This document shows positions 33,774 through 42,275 of a stretch of 44,628 nt of DNA, one piece after another (the stretch's first letter is position 1; the number at the start of each line of letters is the position of its first letter). Location: assembly GCA_042091495.1 (NCBI GenBank), contig JBELHJ010000014.1, positions 1 through 44,628 on the forward strand, in the 5' to 3' direction. The translations under genes and the position numbers were made by a program. The notes below the pieces were generated by a model, which searched no databases, had not been told where the DNA came from, and worked only from the letters and a program-made list of their open reading frames with translations. This stretch comes from JBELHJ01 sp042091495 (GTDB lineage: Bacteria; Bacteroidota; Bacteroidia; Flavobacteriales; Flavobacteriaceae).

Positions 33774-35081
33774 TTAGCAACGTTCAATCTTAGCGCCTAT
33801 AGCTTTCAAACGGGCATCTATGTTTTCATAACCACGATCTATTTGTTCAATATTATGTATCGTTGAAGTGCCCTTTGCAGATAATGCAGCTATTAATAAA
33901 GAAATACCAGCTCTAATATCCGGTGAGGTCATGGTAGTAGCCTTCAAAGTAGATTTAAAATCGTGACCAATAACGGTAGCACGATGCGGGTCACAAAGAA
34001 TTATTTTAGCCCCCATATCTATAAGTTTATCTACAAAAAACAACCGACTTTCAAACATTTTTTGATGGACCAACACACTACCTCTGGCTTGTGTAGCTAC
34101 CACTAAAATAATACTTAATAAGTCAGGAGTAAAGCCAGGCCAAGGTGCATCAGAAACGGTTAAGATTGAACCATCAATATAGTTTTGAATTTCATAACCC
34201 TCAGTATGAGCAGGAATAAATATATCATCACCTTGTCGCTCAACGGTAATTCCTAATTTCCGGAATACCGATGGAATAACTCCTAAATCTTCCCAACTAA
34301 CATTTTTAATGGTTAGCGCACTTTGGGTCATTGCTGCTAATCCAATCCAACTGCCAATTTCAATCATATCTGGAAGCATTTGGTGTGTGGTCCCACCCAA
34401 AGTTTTAACACCGTTAATAGTCAATAAGTTGGATCCAATACCACTAATGTCTGCCCCCATCCTGATCAACATTTTACACAATTGTTGTAAATAAGGTTCG
34501 CATGCGGCATTATAGATGGTAGTGGTACCCTCTGCTAAAACAGCAGCCATCACAATATTGGCGGTTCCTGTAACTGAGGCCTCATCCAGTAACATATAAG
34601 TCCCTTTCAATTGCTTGGCCTCCACGCCATAAAAATAATCTTCTTTGTTATATCTAAAAGTCGCACCTAAATTGATGAATCCCTCAAAATGGGTGTCTAA
34701 GCGGCGGCGGCCTATTTTATCTCCTCCCGGTTTGGGAATATAGCCACGACCAAAACGCGCCAGTAATGGCCCCACAATCATTATAGATCCTCGTAAACCG
34801 CGACCATCTTCCTTAAAAGCTGCAGATTCTAAATAATCTAAATTCAAATCATCAGCCTGAAAACTATAGGTGCCATGAGAAACTGGGGAAACTTTTACCC
34901 CAAGATTTTTCAGAAGCTGAATAAGCTTGTTAACATCAATAATATCTGGTATGTTAGAAATTTCAACAACTTCGGGAGTCAGTAATACCGCACACAAAAT
35001 CTGTAAGGCCTCGTTTTTGGCACCTTGTGGCTGAATACTACCTGATAGCTGCTGGCCTCCTTCAATTTTGAATGTAGCCAT
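33774..35081 (-). CDS. murA: UDP-N-acetylglucosamine 1-carboxyvinyltransferase, Asp variant
   Basis: 435 residues. It joins phosphoenolpyruvate to UDP-GlcNAc, the first committed step of peptidoglycan synthesis. The K22-N23 pair (GAKNEALQ) and PGGDKIGRRRLDTHFEGF are conserved. In the loop the usual catalytic Cys (Cys115 in E. coli) is Asp (D121, GGDKIG). That substitution occurs in naturally fosfomycin-resistant MurA of Mycobacterium and Chlamydia, so resistance is expected here. It follows DUF4290 by five bases on the same strand, a pairing common in Bacteroidota. Confidence 0.95.
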   Translation of the reverse strand: MATFKIEGGQQLSGSIQPQGAKNEALQILCAVLLTPEVVEISNIPDIIDVNKLIQLLKNLGVKVSPVSHGTYSFQADDLNLDYLESAAFKEDGRGLRGSIMIVGPLLARFGRGYIPKPGGDKIGRRRLDTHFEGFINLGATFRYNKEDYFYGVEAKQLKGTYMLLDEASVTGTANIVMAAVLAEGTTTIYNAACEPYLQQLCKMLIRMGADISGIGSNLLTINGVKTLGGTTHQMLPDMIEIGSWIGLAAMTQSALTIKNVSWEDLGVIPSVFRKLGITVERQGDDIFIPAHTEGYEIQNYIDGSILTVSDAPWPGFTPDLLSIILVVATQARGSVLVHQKMFESRLFFVDKLIDMGAKIILCDPHRATVIGHDFKSTLKATTMTSPDIRAGISLLIAALSAKGTSTIHNIEQIDRGYENIDARLKAIGAKIERC

Positions 35082-35086
35082 AAAAG

Positions 35087-35731
35087 TTAGTGTCGTTTTT
35101 TATTACGGTTAGAATGATTCTTCTTATGGTATGATTTCTTATTGGAACCATACTTTTTATTCACTTTCAGCAAACTGCTAGAATCGGCAAGTTCCTCAGT
35201 CACTGCACGCAAATCAAGAGCACCATCAGAAAGCTCATACAAGTGGTCAAAAATAACGCCATCTTCAACCGTATCTTTATTCCAATTTAAAAAACACTTT
35301 TTCATATGATTTGCAATGGTAAAAGTCAAAGCGGTTTTCATCTCCCCGTCTTCCCAAGTTTTAGCCACGTCAATCATGGTTTTAATATTGTTACCATAAA
35401 AACGGTATTTAGGATGATTCTGAGGATATTTTAAAGGTTCAGGACGAGATTGTAATAATTCCTTAGAAGGCAAATCATAAGGCGAATCAACGTCTAACTC
35501 AAAATCAGCCATGATAAATAATTGATCCCACAACTTGTGCTGAAAATCAGCAACATCGCGTAAATGAGGTTGTAAATTACCCATAACCGCAATAATAGCT
35601 TTGGCTAGCTTGTTACGCTCTTCTTTAGTGGGTCTAGTTTTCGCATGTTTAACCATCTTTTGCAGGTGTCTGCCATACTCTGGAATAATTAAATGCTCAC
35701 GTTCTGTATTGTATTCTAATTGATCTGTCAA
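35087..35731 (-). CDS. DUF4290 protein
   Basis: About 214 residues from a TTG at 35731 (TDQLEYNTEREHLIIPEYG). A longer frame from a TTG at 35770 adds 13 residues with no resemblance to the family, so I prefer the shorter start; both lack an ATG. RHLQKMVKHA, DFQHKLWDQLFIMADFELDVDSPY and PKYRFYGNNIKTMI are DUF4290 signatures. The C-terminus is very basic (KKSYHKKNHSNRNKKRH). The family is Bacteroidota-specific, function unknown, and linked to murA, suggesting a cell-envelope role. Confidence 0.85.
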   Translation of the reverse strand: MTDQLEYNTEREHLIIPEYGRHLQKMVKHAKTRPTKEERNKLAKAIIAVMGNLQPHLRDVADFQHKLWDQLFIMADFELDVDSPYDLPSKELLQSRPEPLKYPQNHPKYRFYGNNIKTMIDVAKTWEDGEMKTALTFTIANHMKKCFLNWNKDTVEDGVIFDHLYELSDGALDLRAVTEELADSSSLLKVNKKYGSNKKSYHKKNHSNRNKKRH

Positions 35732-35800
35732 AATGTAATAATTAAATAAGAATGCATTTGCACCATGCAAAATACAAAAATTTATAGTCTGTAAAAGGGC

Positions 35801-36100
35801 CTATAAAGAAATTACACCCTCAACGTTTTGGGCTATTTCTTTATACTTAGCAATAACGGCATCTGGAGAAGCCACACGAACATTAATAGAAACACTGGTA
35901 TACTTACCTTTTTTTGATGGCGTAGTTCGAATTACCGCTCCCATATTATCAAAAATAGTTTCAATAGTTTTAAGCTTTGCTGCATCTGTAGGCACTATAA
36001 ACTTATACAAATAAGCTGAAGGCCATTTGCTGGTCTCAAGCAATTGTGTTTTCAGTTTTTTATAAAATGCTTCCGATTTATTTTCTGCTGCCATGCCCAA
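35801..36100 (-). CDS. DUF493 family protein (YbeD-like)
   Basis: 99 residues with the ferredoxin-like DUF493/YbeD pattern: KWPSAYLYKFIVPTDAAKLKTIE, then YTSVSINVRVASPDAVIAKYK. A second ATG at 36094 is equally possible. YbeD-type proteins are small regulators of unclear role. It is 70 bases from the DUF4290 gene on the same strand and divergent from the ATPase gene at 36186. Confidence 0.87.
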   Translation of the reverse strand: MGMAAENKSEAFYKKLKTQLLETSKWPSAYLYKFIVPTDAAKLKTIETIFDNMGAVIRTTPSKKGKYTSVSINVRVASPDAVIAKYKEIAQNVEGVISL

Positions 36101-36185
36101 TCAAATGTAAATATTTGGTGTAAATATAAGGTATCGCAACCACTTTTTTATTAACTTAATAATTAGTTATTTTACAAATAAAAAT

Positions 36186-36725
36186 TTGGCAGTCAAACGC
36201 ATTGTTATTACCGGCGGACCCGGTACAGGAAAATCATCTGTGATTCAGGAACTTAAAGTCAAAAACTACCATTGTTTTGACGAAATTTCCAGAGCCGTTA
36301 TCTTGGAGGCCCGTCAGGAAGGTATTGAACAATTGTTTCTAGAACAACCCATAAAGTTTAGTGAGCGCCTTTTAGAAGGCCGATTACATCAATATCAAGA
36401 GGCCCAATCTATAGCTCAAAATATAGCATTTTACGATCGTGGACTCCCCGATGTGGTGGCTTATTTAGAATTTTTTAATACGCCCTATGAAGTTGCATTC
36501 ACTACAATATGTGAGGATAACCCCTATGACACCGTTTTTATTTTAGAACCCTGGGAAGCCATCTTTACCAAAGACAATGAACGTTATGAATCATTTGATG
36601 AAGCTTTGCGTATTGACAACGCTTTAAAACACACCTATAAAAGATTGGGGTACCAACCGGTAGTCGTTCCCAAGTGTGCTGTTACAGAGCGCGTAACATT
36701 CATAGAACAATACCTTAAGCTGTAA
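36186..36725 (+). CDS. AAA_28-like P-loop ATP-binding protein
   Basis: 179 residues. Walker A is ITGGPGTGKSSV (8-19). A DRGLPDVVAYL segment (near 85-95) fits the Walker B/lid region. EISRAVILEARQEGIEQLF and the R-rich helices suggest a nucleoside or nicotinamide kinase-like fold. The start is a TTG (36186), the first start in frame before the Walker A strand. No partner gene gives a function, but the frame ends two bases before recQ. Confidence 0.8.
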   Translation: MAVKRIVITGGPGTGKSSVIQELKVKNYHCFDEISRAVILEARQEGIEQLFLEQPIKFSERLLEGRLHQYQEAQSIAQNIAFYDRGLPDVVAYLEFFNTPYEVAFTTICEDNPYDTVFILEPWEAIFTKDNERYESFDEALRIDNALKHTYKRLGYQPVVVPKCAVTERVTFIEQYLKL

Positions 36726-36727
36726 AC

Positions 36728-38623
36728 ATGCAAGCACTTCCTATAAATGTATTAGAACGCTACTGGAATCACACCGCTTTCAGACCTTTACAGGAAGACA
36801 TTATAAACAGTATACTTCAAAACAACGATGTCCTGGCCATTCTGCCTACTGGAGGCGGGAAATCCATATGCTATCAAATCCCTGCTTTAATTCTTGAGGG
36901 TGTCTGCATTGTCATCTCGCCGTTAATTGCATTAATGGAAGACCAAGTACAACAACTTAAGGCTAAGGGTATCAAAGCCGAAGCCCTCATCTCAGGAACA
37001 TCTAAAACAGATATTAACCGCATTTTAGATAATTGTATCTATGGGCACACCAAACTGCTCTACCTTTCACCAGAACGCTTAGAACAAGAGCTGGTAAAAC
37101 AAAAAATAAGTCAAATGCAACTGGGGCTCATAGCCGTAGATGAAGCCCATTGTATTTCGCAATGGGGTCACGATTTCAGACCAGCATACCATAATATTGC
37201 TGCACTTAGAACACTGCATCCAAATGCTAACGTTATAGCATTAACAGCTACAGCCAGACCACAAGTGAAAGTAGATATCATAACCCGTCTGGATTTTGTA
37301 ACCCACCAGACCTTTGAAGGGGGTTTCTATAAGGCAAACCTCGCGTTACATTTAGAGCATACCGAGGACAAAATAAACACCCTAGTAGAACGCCTTAAAG
37401 ATATTAAGGGGGCCAGCATTATATATACTAGAAGTCGCCAGTCTGCTATTGATACCAGTTATACCCTAAATCAAAAAGGATTGACCTCGGCCTACTTTCA
37501 CGGAGGATTAACTACTCAAGAAAAAAGAGAGACACTTCAAAATTGGCTGCATAACCGTACCCCTATTATGGTAGCCACTTCAGCTTTTGGGATGGGCATC
37601 GATAAAAAAAATGTCAGACAGGTCGTTCACATCAATCTCCCAGAATCCATAGAAAATTATTATCAGGAGGCCGGACGCGCAGGAAGAGATGGACAGCCAG
37701 CACAAAGCCTAATTCTCAAGGGGCCCAATGATGAATCTCGACTGCAAAAGCAGTTTCTGGATACCCTACCAAAAGTGGAGTTTATCAAACTGGTGTATCG
37801 TAAACTTTGCAACTATTTTCAGGTAACCTATGGTGAGCTTCCAGAAACAAGTTATGTGTTTAATTTCAGTGATTTTTGTAAAACCTACAAACTGCACAGC
37901 ACCCTGGTGTTTAATAGTTTAAATGCCCTGAGTAAAAATGGTGTAATCAATTTAACCAATACCTATAGCGTATTATGTGAAATTCAATTTACGGCAACTA
38001 ATAATACCCTTTTCAGTGCACTGGAAAAACAACCCCAACACAATGCGCTTGTTAAAACATTACTGCGCTCTTACGGTGGGATTCAAAGCCAACTAACTAA
38101 GGTCAACATGCCTTACCTTACCGAAAAACTTAACCGTTCTGAAGATGCCATTATTAATGAACTGCAAGACCTACAAAAACAGGAACTGCTTAGTTTTAAT
38201 TATTCTAAGAACGATAGTGTGCTTCATTTTTTAATGCCAAGAGAAGACGATAAAACCATCAATCGCATTGCTAAAATCATCACACAACAAACCACTCTAA
38301 AAACCAATCAAATCAATGCAGTGATAGAGTATTGTAATAATACTAAGGTCTGCAGACAACAATTACTAGCGGCCTATTTTGAAGTACCGCTTCAGGAAGT
38401 TTGTAACAATTGCTCTAATTGTAAACCTCAAAAAAGAAATCCTAAAAATGTGGCTGCTTTATCTACGGCCATTATATTTGCACTTAGAAAAACTCCACTG
38501 AGTGCTGCAGAGTTAAAATCTAAATTGCAAGCCCATCCAGAGGATGTTGTAGCAGCCTTGCAGTGGCTTTTAGAACAAGATGATATTAACTTGGACATCA
38601 CCAACCGATATCAAGTAAAGTAA
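36728..38623 (+). CDS. recQ: RecQ-family DNA helicase
   Basis: 631 residues. Motif 0 is FRPLQEDII, Walker A is PTGGGKSICYQIP, motif II is DEAH (VDEAHCISQWGHDFRP), motif IV region is SRQSAIDTSYTLN, and motif VI is QEAGRAGRDGQ. The RQC zinc ligands are CRQQLLAAYF and CNNCSNC near 545-565. The C-terminal HRDC domain of E. coli RecQ is absent, although the final helical part (TPLSAAELKSKLQAHPEDVV) may substitute. It unwinds 3' to 5' in repair and restart. recQ and fmt are 26 bases apart. Confidence 0.95.
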   Translation: MQALPINVLERYWNHTAFRPLQEDIINSILQNNDVLAILPTGGGKSICYQIPALILEGVCIVISPLIALMEDQVQQLKAKGIKAEALISGTSKTDINRILDNCIYGHTKLLYLSPERLEQELVKQKISQMQLGLIAVDEAHCISQWGHDFRPAYHNIAALRTLHPNANVIALTATARPQVKVDIITRLDFVTHQTFEGGFYKANLALHLEHTEDKINTLVERLKDIKGASIIYTRSRQSAIDTSYTLNQKGLTSAYFHGGLTTQEKRETLQNWLHNRTPIMVATSAFGMGIDKKNVRQVVHINLPESIENYYQEAGRAGRDGQPAQSLILKGPNDESRLQKQFLDTLPKVEFIKLVYRKLCNYFQVTYGELPETSYVFNFSDFCKTYKLHSTLVFNSLNALSKNGVINLTNTYSVLCEIQFTATNNTLFSALEKQPQHNALVKTLLRSYGGIQSQLTKVNMPYLTEKLNRSEDAIINELQDLQKQELLSFNYSKNDSVLHFLMPREDDKTINRIAKIITQQTTLKTNQINAVIEYCNNTKVCRQQLLAAYFEVPLQEVCNNCSNCKPQKRNPKNVAALSTAIIFALRKTPLSAAELKSKLQAHPEDVVAALQWLLEQDDINLDITNRYQVK

Positions 38624-38649
38624 CCGCATAATTAACGTATAATTAATGT

Positions 38650-39600
38650 ATGATTAAAGACCTAAGAATTATATTTATGGGAACCCCCGACTTTGCCGTG
38701 GGAACCTTAAAAGCGCTTATTGAAAATAACTTCAACATAGCGGGTGTAGTGACAGCACCCGATAAACCAGCTGGACGTGGTAGAAAGCTCAACAGTTCGG
38801 CTGTAAAAAAATACGCCATTGAACAAGGCCTTCCGGTACTGCAGCCCAGCAGTCTAAAAGCCCCTGAGTTTATAGAAGCACTAAAAGCTTTACAAGGTAA
38901 TTTACAAATTGTAGTAGCCTTTAGAATGCTACCTATGGTGGTATGGGATTTACCAGAATACGGTACTTTTAATCTACACGCCTCCTTATTACCGCAATAC
39001 CGGGGTGCTGCACCCATACATTGGGCTATTATTAACGGAGAAACCCAAACAGGAGTAACCACTTTCTTTATTGATGATAAAATAGATACCGGTGCCATAC
39101 TTTTACAAGAACAAACCGCTATAGGACCTAATGATACCTTGGAAGTCCTTTACACCAAACTTATGAATCAAGGCAGTGCTTTGGTTATAACAACTACAGA
39201 AGCCATTAAATCAGGTACAATTACGCCTCAGCCACAGACTCGCAACACAGCCCTTAAAACGGCTTATAAACTTAATAAAGACAATTGTAAAATTGACTGG
39301 TCACAAGAGGCCACAAGCATCTATAATAAAATAAGAGGACTCAACCCCTTCCCTGCAGCATGGACCAACCTGCATAATGGAGAACAAAAAACAACCGCAA
39401 AAATTTTTGATTGTGAACTGGATCTCACAGAACACAACGAACCTAATGGTAAGATAAAACAGACTAAAACACAGCTTTGGGTTTACGTAAAAAAGGGGAT
39501 TATTAAAGTCAATGAAATCCAATTGGAGAACAAAAAACGCTTAACTGTAAAAGCCCTTTCCAACGGTTATCAATTTCATAACAATAGCATAATGGTTTAA
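38650..39600 (+). CDS. fmt: Methionyl-tRNA formyltransferase
   Basis: 316 residues, normal length. IFMGTPDFAVGTLKALIE opens the formyl-THF domain. FNLHASLLPQYRGAAPIHWAI holds the catalytic Asn and His (near 110-112), and IDTGAILLQEQ the Asp. The C-terminal tRNA-binding OB domain begins at ALKTAYKLNKDNCKIDWSQ. It formylates Met-tRNAi for translation initiation. Confidence 0.96.
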   Translation: MIKDLRIIFMGTPDFAVGTLKALIENNFNIAGVVTAPDKPAGRGRKLNSSAVKKYAIEQGLPVLQPSSLKAPEFIEALKALQGNLQIVVAFRMLPMVVWDLPEYGTFNLHASLLPQYRGAAPIHWAIINGETQTGVTTFFIDDKIDTGAILLQEQTAIGPNDTLEVLYTKLMNQGSALVITTTEAIKSGTITPQPQTRNTALKTAYKLNKDNCKIDWSQEATSIYNKIRGLNPFPAAWTNLHNGEQKTTAKIFDCELDLTEHNEPNGKIKQTKTQLWVYVKKGIIKVNEIQLENKKRLTVKALSNGYQFHNNSIMV

Positions 39601-39704
39601 ACCCCTATATTTATTAAGGTTATCCTAAAAAGTTAAAAAACAAACTTGTTTATCAACAATTCACTTAACTTATTAACATTATAGGGTATTTTCCGCGCTA
39701 TTAC
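39601..39704. other. AT-rich intergenic stretch with DnaA-box-like words
   Basis: Between fmt and the HU promoter there is no ORF. It holds GGTTATCCTAAAAAG (39618-) and TTTATCAACAATTCAC (39649-), which resemble TTATCCACA, plus TTATTAACATTATAGGG. No clear terminator hairpin is visible. Only one weak and one fair match are present, so no origin is claimed. Confidence 0.3.
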
Positions 39705-39734
39705 TTGCATAAGACGATAATTCATATAAATTTG
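39705..39734 (+). promoter_or_regulatory. Promoter of the HU gene
   Basis: TTG (39705-39707), 19 bases and TAAATTTG (39727-39734) match the Bacteroidota consensus exactly. The leader before the ATG is about 50 bases and AT-rich. Confidence 0.8.
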
Positions 39735-39791
39735 TTAGAGGATATAACATTCACGTTAACCAACTATTTTAATAACTAAAAATTTATTTTT

Positions 39792-40064
39792 ATGAACAAA
39801 ACAGATTTAACAAATCGCATGGCTGAAGATGCAGGCATCTCAAAAGCAGCTGCAAAGAAAGCATTAGACTCTTTATTATCAGGTATTGAAGCTGGATTAA
39901 AAGGAGGACAAAGAGTATCATTAGTAGGATTTGGATCTTGGTCTGTATCTAAAAGAGCAGCAAGAGAAGGTAGAAACCCACAAACTGGGGCTACTATTAA
40001 AATCGCAGCTAAAAACGTTGTAAAATTTAAAGCAGGATCTGAACTTAGTGGATCTGTAAATTAA
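39792..40064 (+). CDS. HU-family nucleoid DNA-binding protein
   Basis: 90 residues, the size of HU. MNKTDLTNRMAEDAGISKAA is the dimer helix. The DNA-bending arm RNPQTGATIKIAAKNVVKFKAG is complete, with the conserved RNPxTG. Codons are few and biased (ggt, aaa, gct), as in a highly expressed gene. It compacts DNA and assists replication. A strong promoter precedes it and a terminator follows. Confidence 0.96.
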   Translation: MNKTDLTNRMAEDAGISKAAAKKALDSLLSGIEAGLKGGQRVSLVGFGSWSVSKRAAREGRNPQTGATIKIAAKNVVKFKAGSELSGSVN

Positions 40065-40088
40065 TTACATCTGTTTTAACGACATTGA

Positions 40089-40115
40089 AGTCCGCTTATC
40101 AAGCGGACTTTTTTA
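40089..40115 (+). terminator. Terminator after the HU gene
   Basis: AGTCCGCTT, ATC, AAGCGGACT, a perfect 9-bp stem followed by TTTTTT. Confidence 0.9.
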
Positions 40116-40199
40116 TTGGACTACACTATGAAACCACTCAAAGAATAATTACATCCCCTCTTAACCTATGTTTTAAATTTATTATAAATCAAAAATAAT

Positions 40200-40760
40200 A
40201 TGATAGGTTTAAAACCCCAAAAAGGACATTTATTGGTTGCAGAGCCCTCCATCATTGGAGATGTCTCTTTCAATCGTGCGGTCGTTTTACTGGCCGATCA
40301 CTCACCAAAAGGATCTATTGGATTCATTTTAAACAAACCCTTAAAGTATACGCTCAACGAACTGGTCTCTGGAGTAGATAAGCCGTTTAAGGTATTTAAT
40401 GGTGGTCCGGTTGAGCAAGATAATCTTTACTTTATTCACAAGCGCCCGGAACTCATTGAAAATAGTGTAGAAATTTCCCATGGTATGTATTGGGGAGGTA
40501 ATTTTGATACGGTTTTAAAACTTATCAATAACAGTCAGTTACTACCAGAAGATATCCGTTTCTTTTTAGGATATTCCGGTTGGGATAAAGATCAATTGGA
40601 AGATGAGATGGACTCTAATTCCTGGTTAGTCAGTGAAAACATTCACAAAAATGAGCTCATCAGCAAATGCTGCCAAAACATCTGGAAAAATAAAATGATA
40701 GAACTGGGTGGTGAGTATTCCATTTGGTCGAATGCGCCAGAAAATCCCAGCTATAACTAA
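40200..40760 (+). CDS. YqgE/AlgH family protein
   Basis: 186 residues. KPQKGHLLVAEPSIIGDVSFNRAVVLL (4-30) and DHSPKGSIGFILNKPL with VFNGGPVEQDNLYFIHK and FFLGYSGWDKDQLEDEM are the family's signatures. YqgE proteins are widespread and structurally known but of unclear function. It ends one base before the convergent aminotransferase gene. Confidence 0.92.
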   Translation: MIGLKPQKGHLLVAEPSIIGDVSFNRAVVLLADHSPKGSIGFILNKPLKYTLNELVSGVDKPFKVFNGGPVEQDNLYFIHKRPELIENSVEISHGMYWGGNFDTVLKLINNSQLLPEDIRFFLGYSGWDKDQLEDEMDSNSWLVSENIHKNELISKCCQNIWKNKMIELGGEYSIWSNAPENPSYN

Positions 40761-40761
40761 A

Positions 40762-41604
40762 CTAAGACAGTTTAGCCAACACCCCCTCAAATAACTGCTT
40801 ACTCACAGTTTGTGAAAATTGCTGCTTGCGGTACTGCAGCACTGGCACAACCCCCTGAATCACATTCGTAATAAATAATTCATCAGATTTTTGTAATTCA
40901 AAAGGCGATACAGCCGCTTCCTCTAAAGTATAATCGTTAGACTTACTAATGTAATCAATCACTTGCTTACGCATTACCCCTTTAATACAACCCGAAGTCA
41001 ATGGTGGTGTTTTAATAACAGTACCTTTCACCAAAAATACATTACCATTAAGCGCTTCAACCACCTGTTTATCAGAATTCAGCAACAAGCAATTACTATA
41101 ACCATTTTCCTTGGCATAAATCCCGCCCAAAATATTAATCAAACGGTTGTTGGATTTCACATTAGACAATAAGCCGGGTGAAATGTAATGGTCTTTAAAT
41201 AAATCTACCAAAGCCACACTTACAGAAGGGTTCTCAAAATTAGAAACCAATAAAGGCTCTACCACAATAAGGTAATCCACATCATTATTTACTGGGGTAT
41301 ATCGCCCTCCCGCTTTACGGTTTACGGTAATACGTACCCGGTAATTTTGGTGAGCAAACGGGTTAGCTTCTAGGGTTTTTTGGATTTCAGCTTCTATAAA
41401 TTCCATGGTAAAATTCATGGGAATGGCCATACGTAAAATACGCATCCCACTCATGAGTCTGAAATAATGATCTTCCGAAAATAAAATATTGGAACGCCAC
41501 ACATGAATGGTTTCAAATACCGCATCACCGTATTGGTAACCGCGGTTATCAGCGCTTATAAAAGCATTGGCTTGATCTACTAAAGTCCCGTTAAAATTTA
41601 CCAT
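40762..41604 (-). CDS. Class IV PLP aminotransferase (ADC lyase or D-amino acid aminotransferase type)
   Basis: 280 residues from the ATG at 41604 (MVNFNGTLVDQANAFISADN). A longer frame to 41700 overlaps the neighbouring START gene and adds 32 residues unrelated to the family. RGYQYGDAVFETIHV, PLAxSNVKSNNRLIN-type lysine region (LLSNVKSNNRLINILGG, lysine near 165) and SGCIKGVMRKQVID are conserved. Aminodeoxychorismate lyase (folate), D-Ala aminotransferase or BCAT cannot be told apart here. A terminator hairpin ends immediately before its ATG. Confidence 0.87.
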   Translation of the reverse strand: MVNFNGTLVDQANAFISADNRGYQYGDAVFETIHVWRSNILFSEDHYFRLMSGMRILRMAIPMNFTMEFIEAEIQKTLEANPFAHQNYRVRITVNRKAGGRYTPVNNDVDYLIVVEPLLVSNFENPSVSVALVDLFKDHYISPGLLSNVKSNNRLINILGGIYAKENGYSNCLLLNSDKQVVEALNGNVFLVKGTVIKTPPLTSGCIKGVMRKQVIDYISKSNDYTLEEAAVSPFELQKSDELFITNVIQGVVPVLQYRKQQFSQTVSKQLFEGVLAKLS

Positions 41605-41629
41605 AAAAAAAGTCCCGATTTCTCGGGAC
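41605..41629 (-). terminator. Terminator of the START-like gene, abutting the next ATG
   Basis: Minus strand GTCCCGA, GAAA, TCGGGAC then TTTTTTT, directly followed by the ATG of the aminotransferase gene at 41604. The loop GAAA is a stable tetraloop. A TATATTTG -7-like element (minus, 41637-41630) sits just before the stem. Confidence 0.8.
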
Positions 41630-41651
41630 AAATATAAGTTTAAAATAAGGA

Positions 41652-42038
41652 TTATGGGGAGCCCAGGACTTGTTTTAAATTGGAAATCTGATTTTCCCAC
41701 AGCAGCTTGGCCTCTTCTACTTCATCCTCCTCGGCATGGTCTGTAACAATAATAGAAACGTCTTTGGTAATGTCATCTACCTGAATTCTAAATTCAAAAT
41801 AATAGGGCTCATCTTCATCATCTTCCCATCTAAATTTTACACGTTCACCGTTTTTCTTAGTCAGTAGCATGGCTACCTCTTCACTGTCATCCCAAATAAA
41901 GGTATACTTCTCGCCTCTAGAGTTCACATTATCTGCAAACCACTCGGAAAGCCCGGAGGGTGAAGATAAATATTGAAACAATAACTGCGGTGATGCTTTT
42001 ATAGGAAACTCCAGTTCGTATTTTAATTTTTCGCTCAT
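41652..42038 (-). CDS. START-like (AHSA1/SRPBCC) protein
   Basis: 128 residues from the ATG at 42038 (MSEKLKYELEFPIKASPQLL). An upstream ATG at 42098 gives a longer frame with 20 extra hydrophobic residues that do not fit. FQYLSSPSGLSEWFADNVN and FIWDDSEEVAMLL with the acidic WEDDEDEPYYFEFRIQVD stretch mark the Bacteroidota START-like family. It is a single-domain ligand-binding protein of unknown function. The end of the gene overlaps nothing, and its terminator follows. Confidence 0.88.
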   Translation of the reverse strand: MSEKLKYELEFPIKASPQLLFQYLSSPSGLSEWFADNVNSRGEKYTFIWDDSEEVAMLLTKKNGERVKFRWEDDEDEPYYFEFRIQVDDITKDVSIIVTDHAEEDEVEEAKLLWENQISNLKQVLGSP

Positions 42039-42120
42039 ATTAGTTAATCTGTACCCGCCAATATATACATTAATTAATAACATCAAAAGGTTATTCAAAA
42101 AAAATATTTTATAATAATCA

Positions 42121-42153
42121 TTTTTGTTAAAGTTGAATTTGTTTTTATATTTG
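42121..42153 (+). promoter_or_regulatory. Promoter of tRNA-Met
   Basis: TTTTTG (42121-42126), a 19-base spacer and TATATTTG (42146-42153), an exact match to TTG-N19-TAnnTTTG, 14 bases before the tRNA. Confidence 0.85.
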
Positions 42154-42167
42154 CACCCGCAACAAAC

Positions 42168-42241
42168 GGCGAGGTAGCTCAGTTGGTTAGAGCGTCGGAT
42201 TCATAACCCGGAGGTCTCGAGTTCAATTCTCGATCTCGCTA
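42168..42241 (+). tRNA. tRNA-Met (CAT)
   Basis: A 74-base cloverleaf starting GGCGAGGTAGCTCAGTTGGT. The anticodon loop TTCATAA carries CAT, the T-loop is TTCAATT, and the acceptor stem ends TCTCGCT-A. No CCA is encoded. The elongator type is likelier than tRNA-Ile(CAT), because the sequence looks like flavobacterial elongator tRNA-Met, but the k2C-modified Ile form cannot be excluded from sequence. Confidence 0.93.
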
Positions 42242-42246
42242 CAAAT

Positions 42247-42275
42247 AAGGTCTTCTTTTTGAAGGCCTTTTTTTA
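42247..42275 (+). terminator. Terminator after tRNA-Met
   Basis: AAGGTCTTC, TTTTT, GAAGGCCTT (one G-T pair) and a T run from 42268. Confidence 0.85.
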
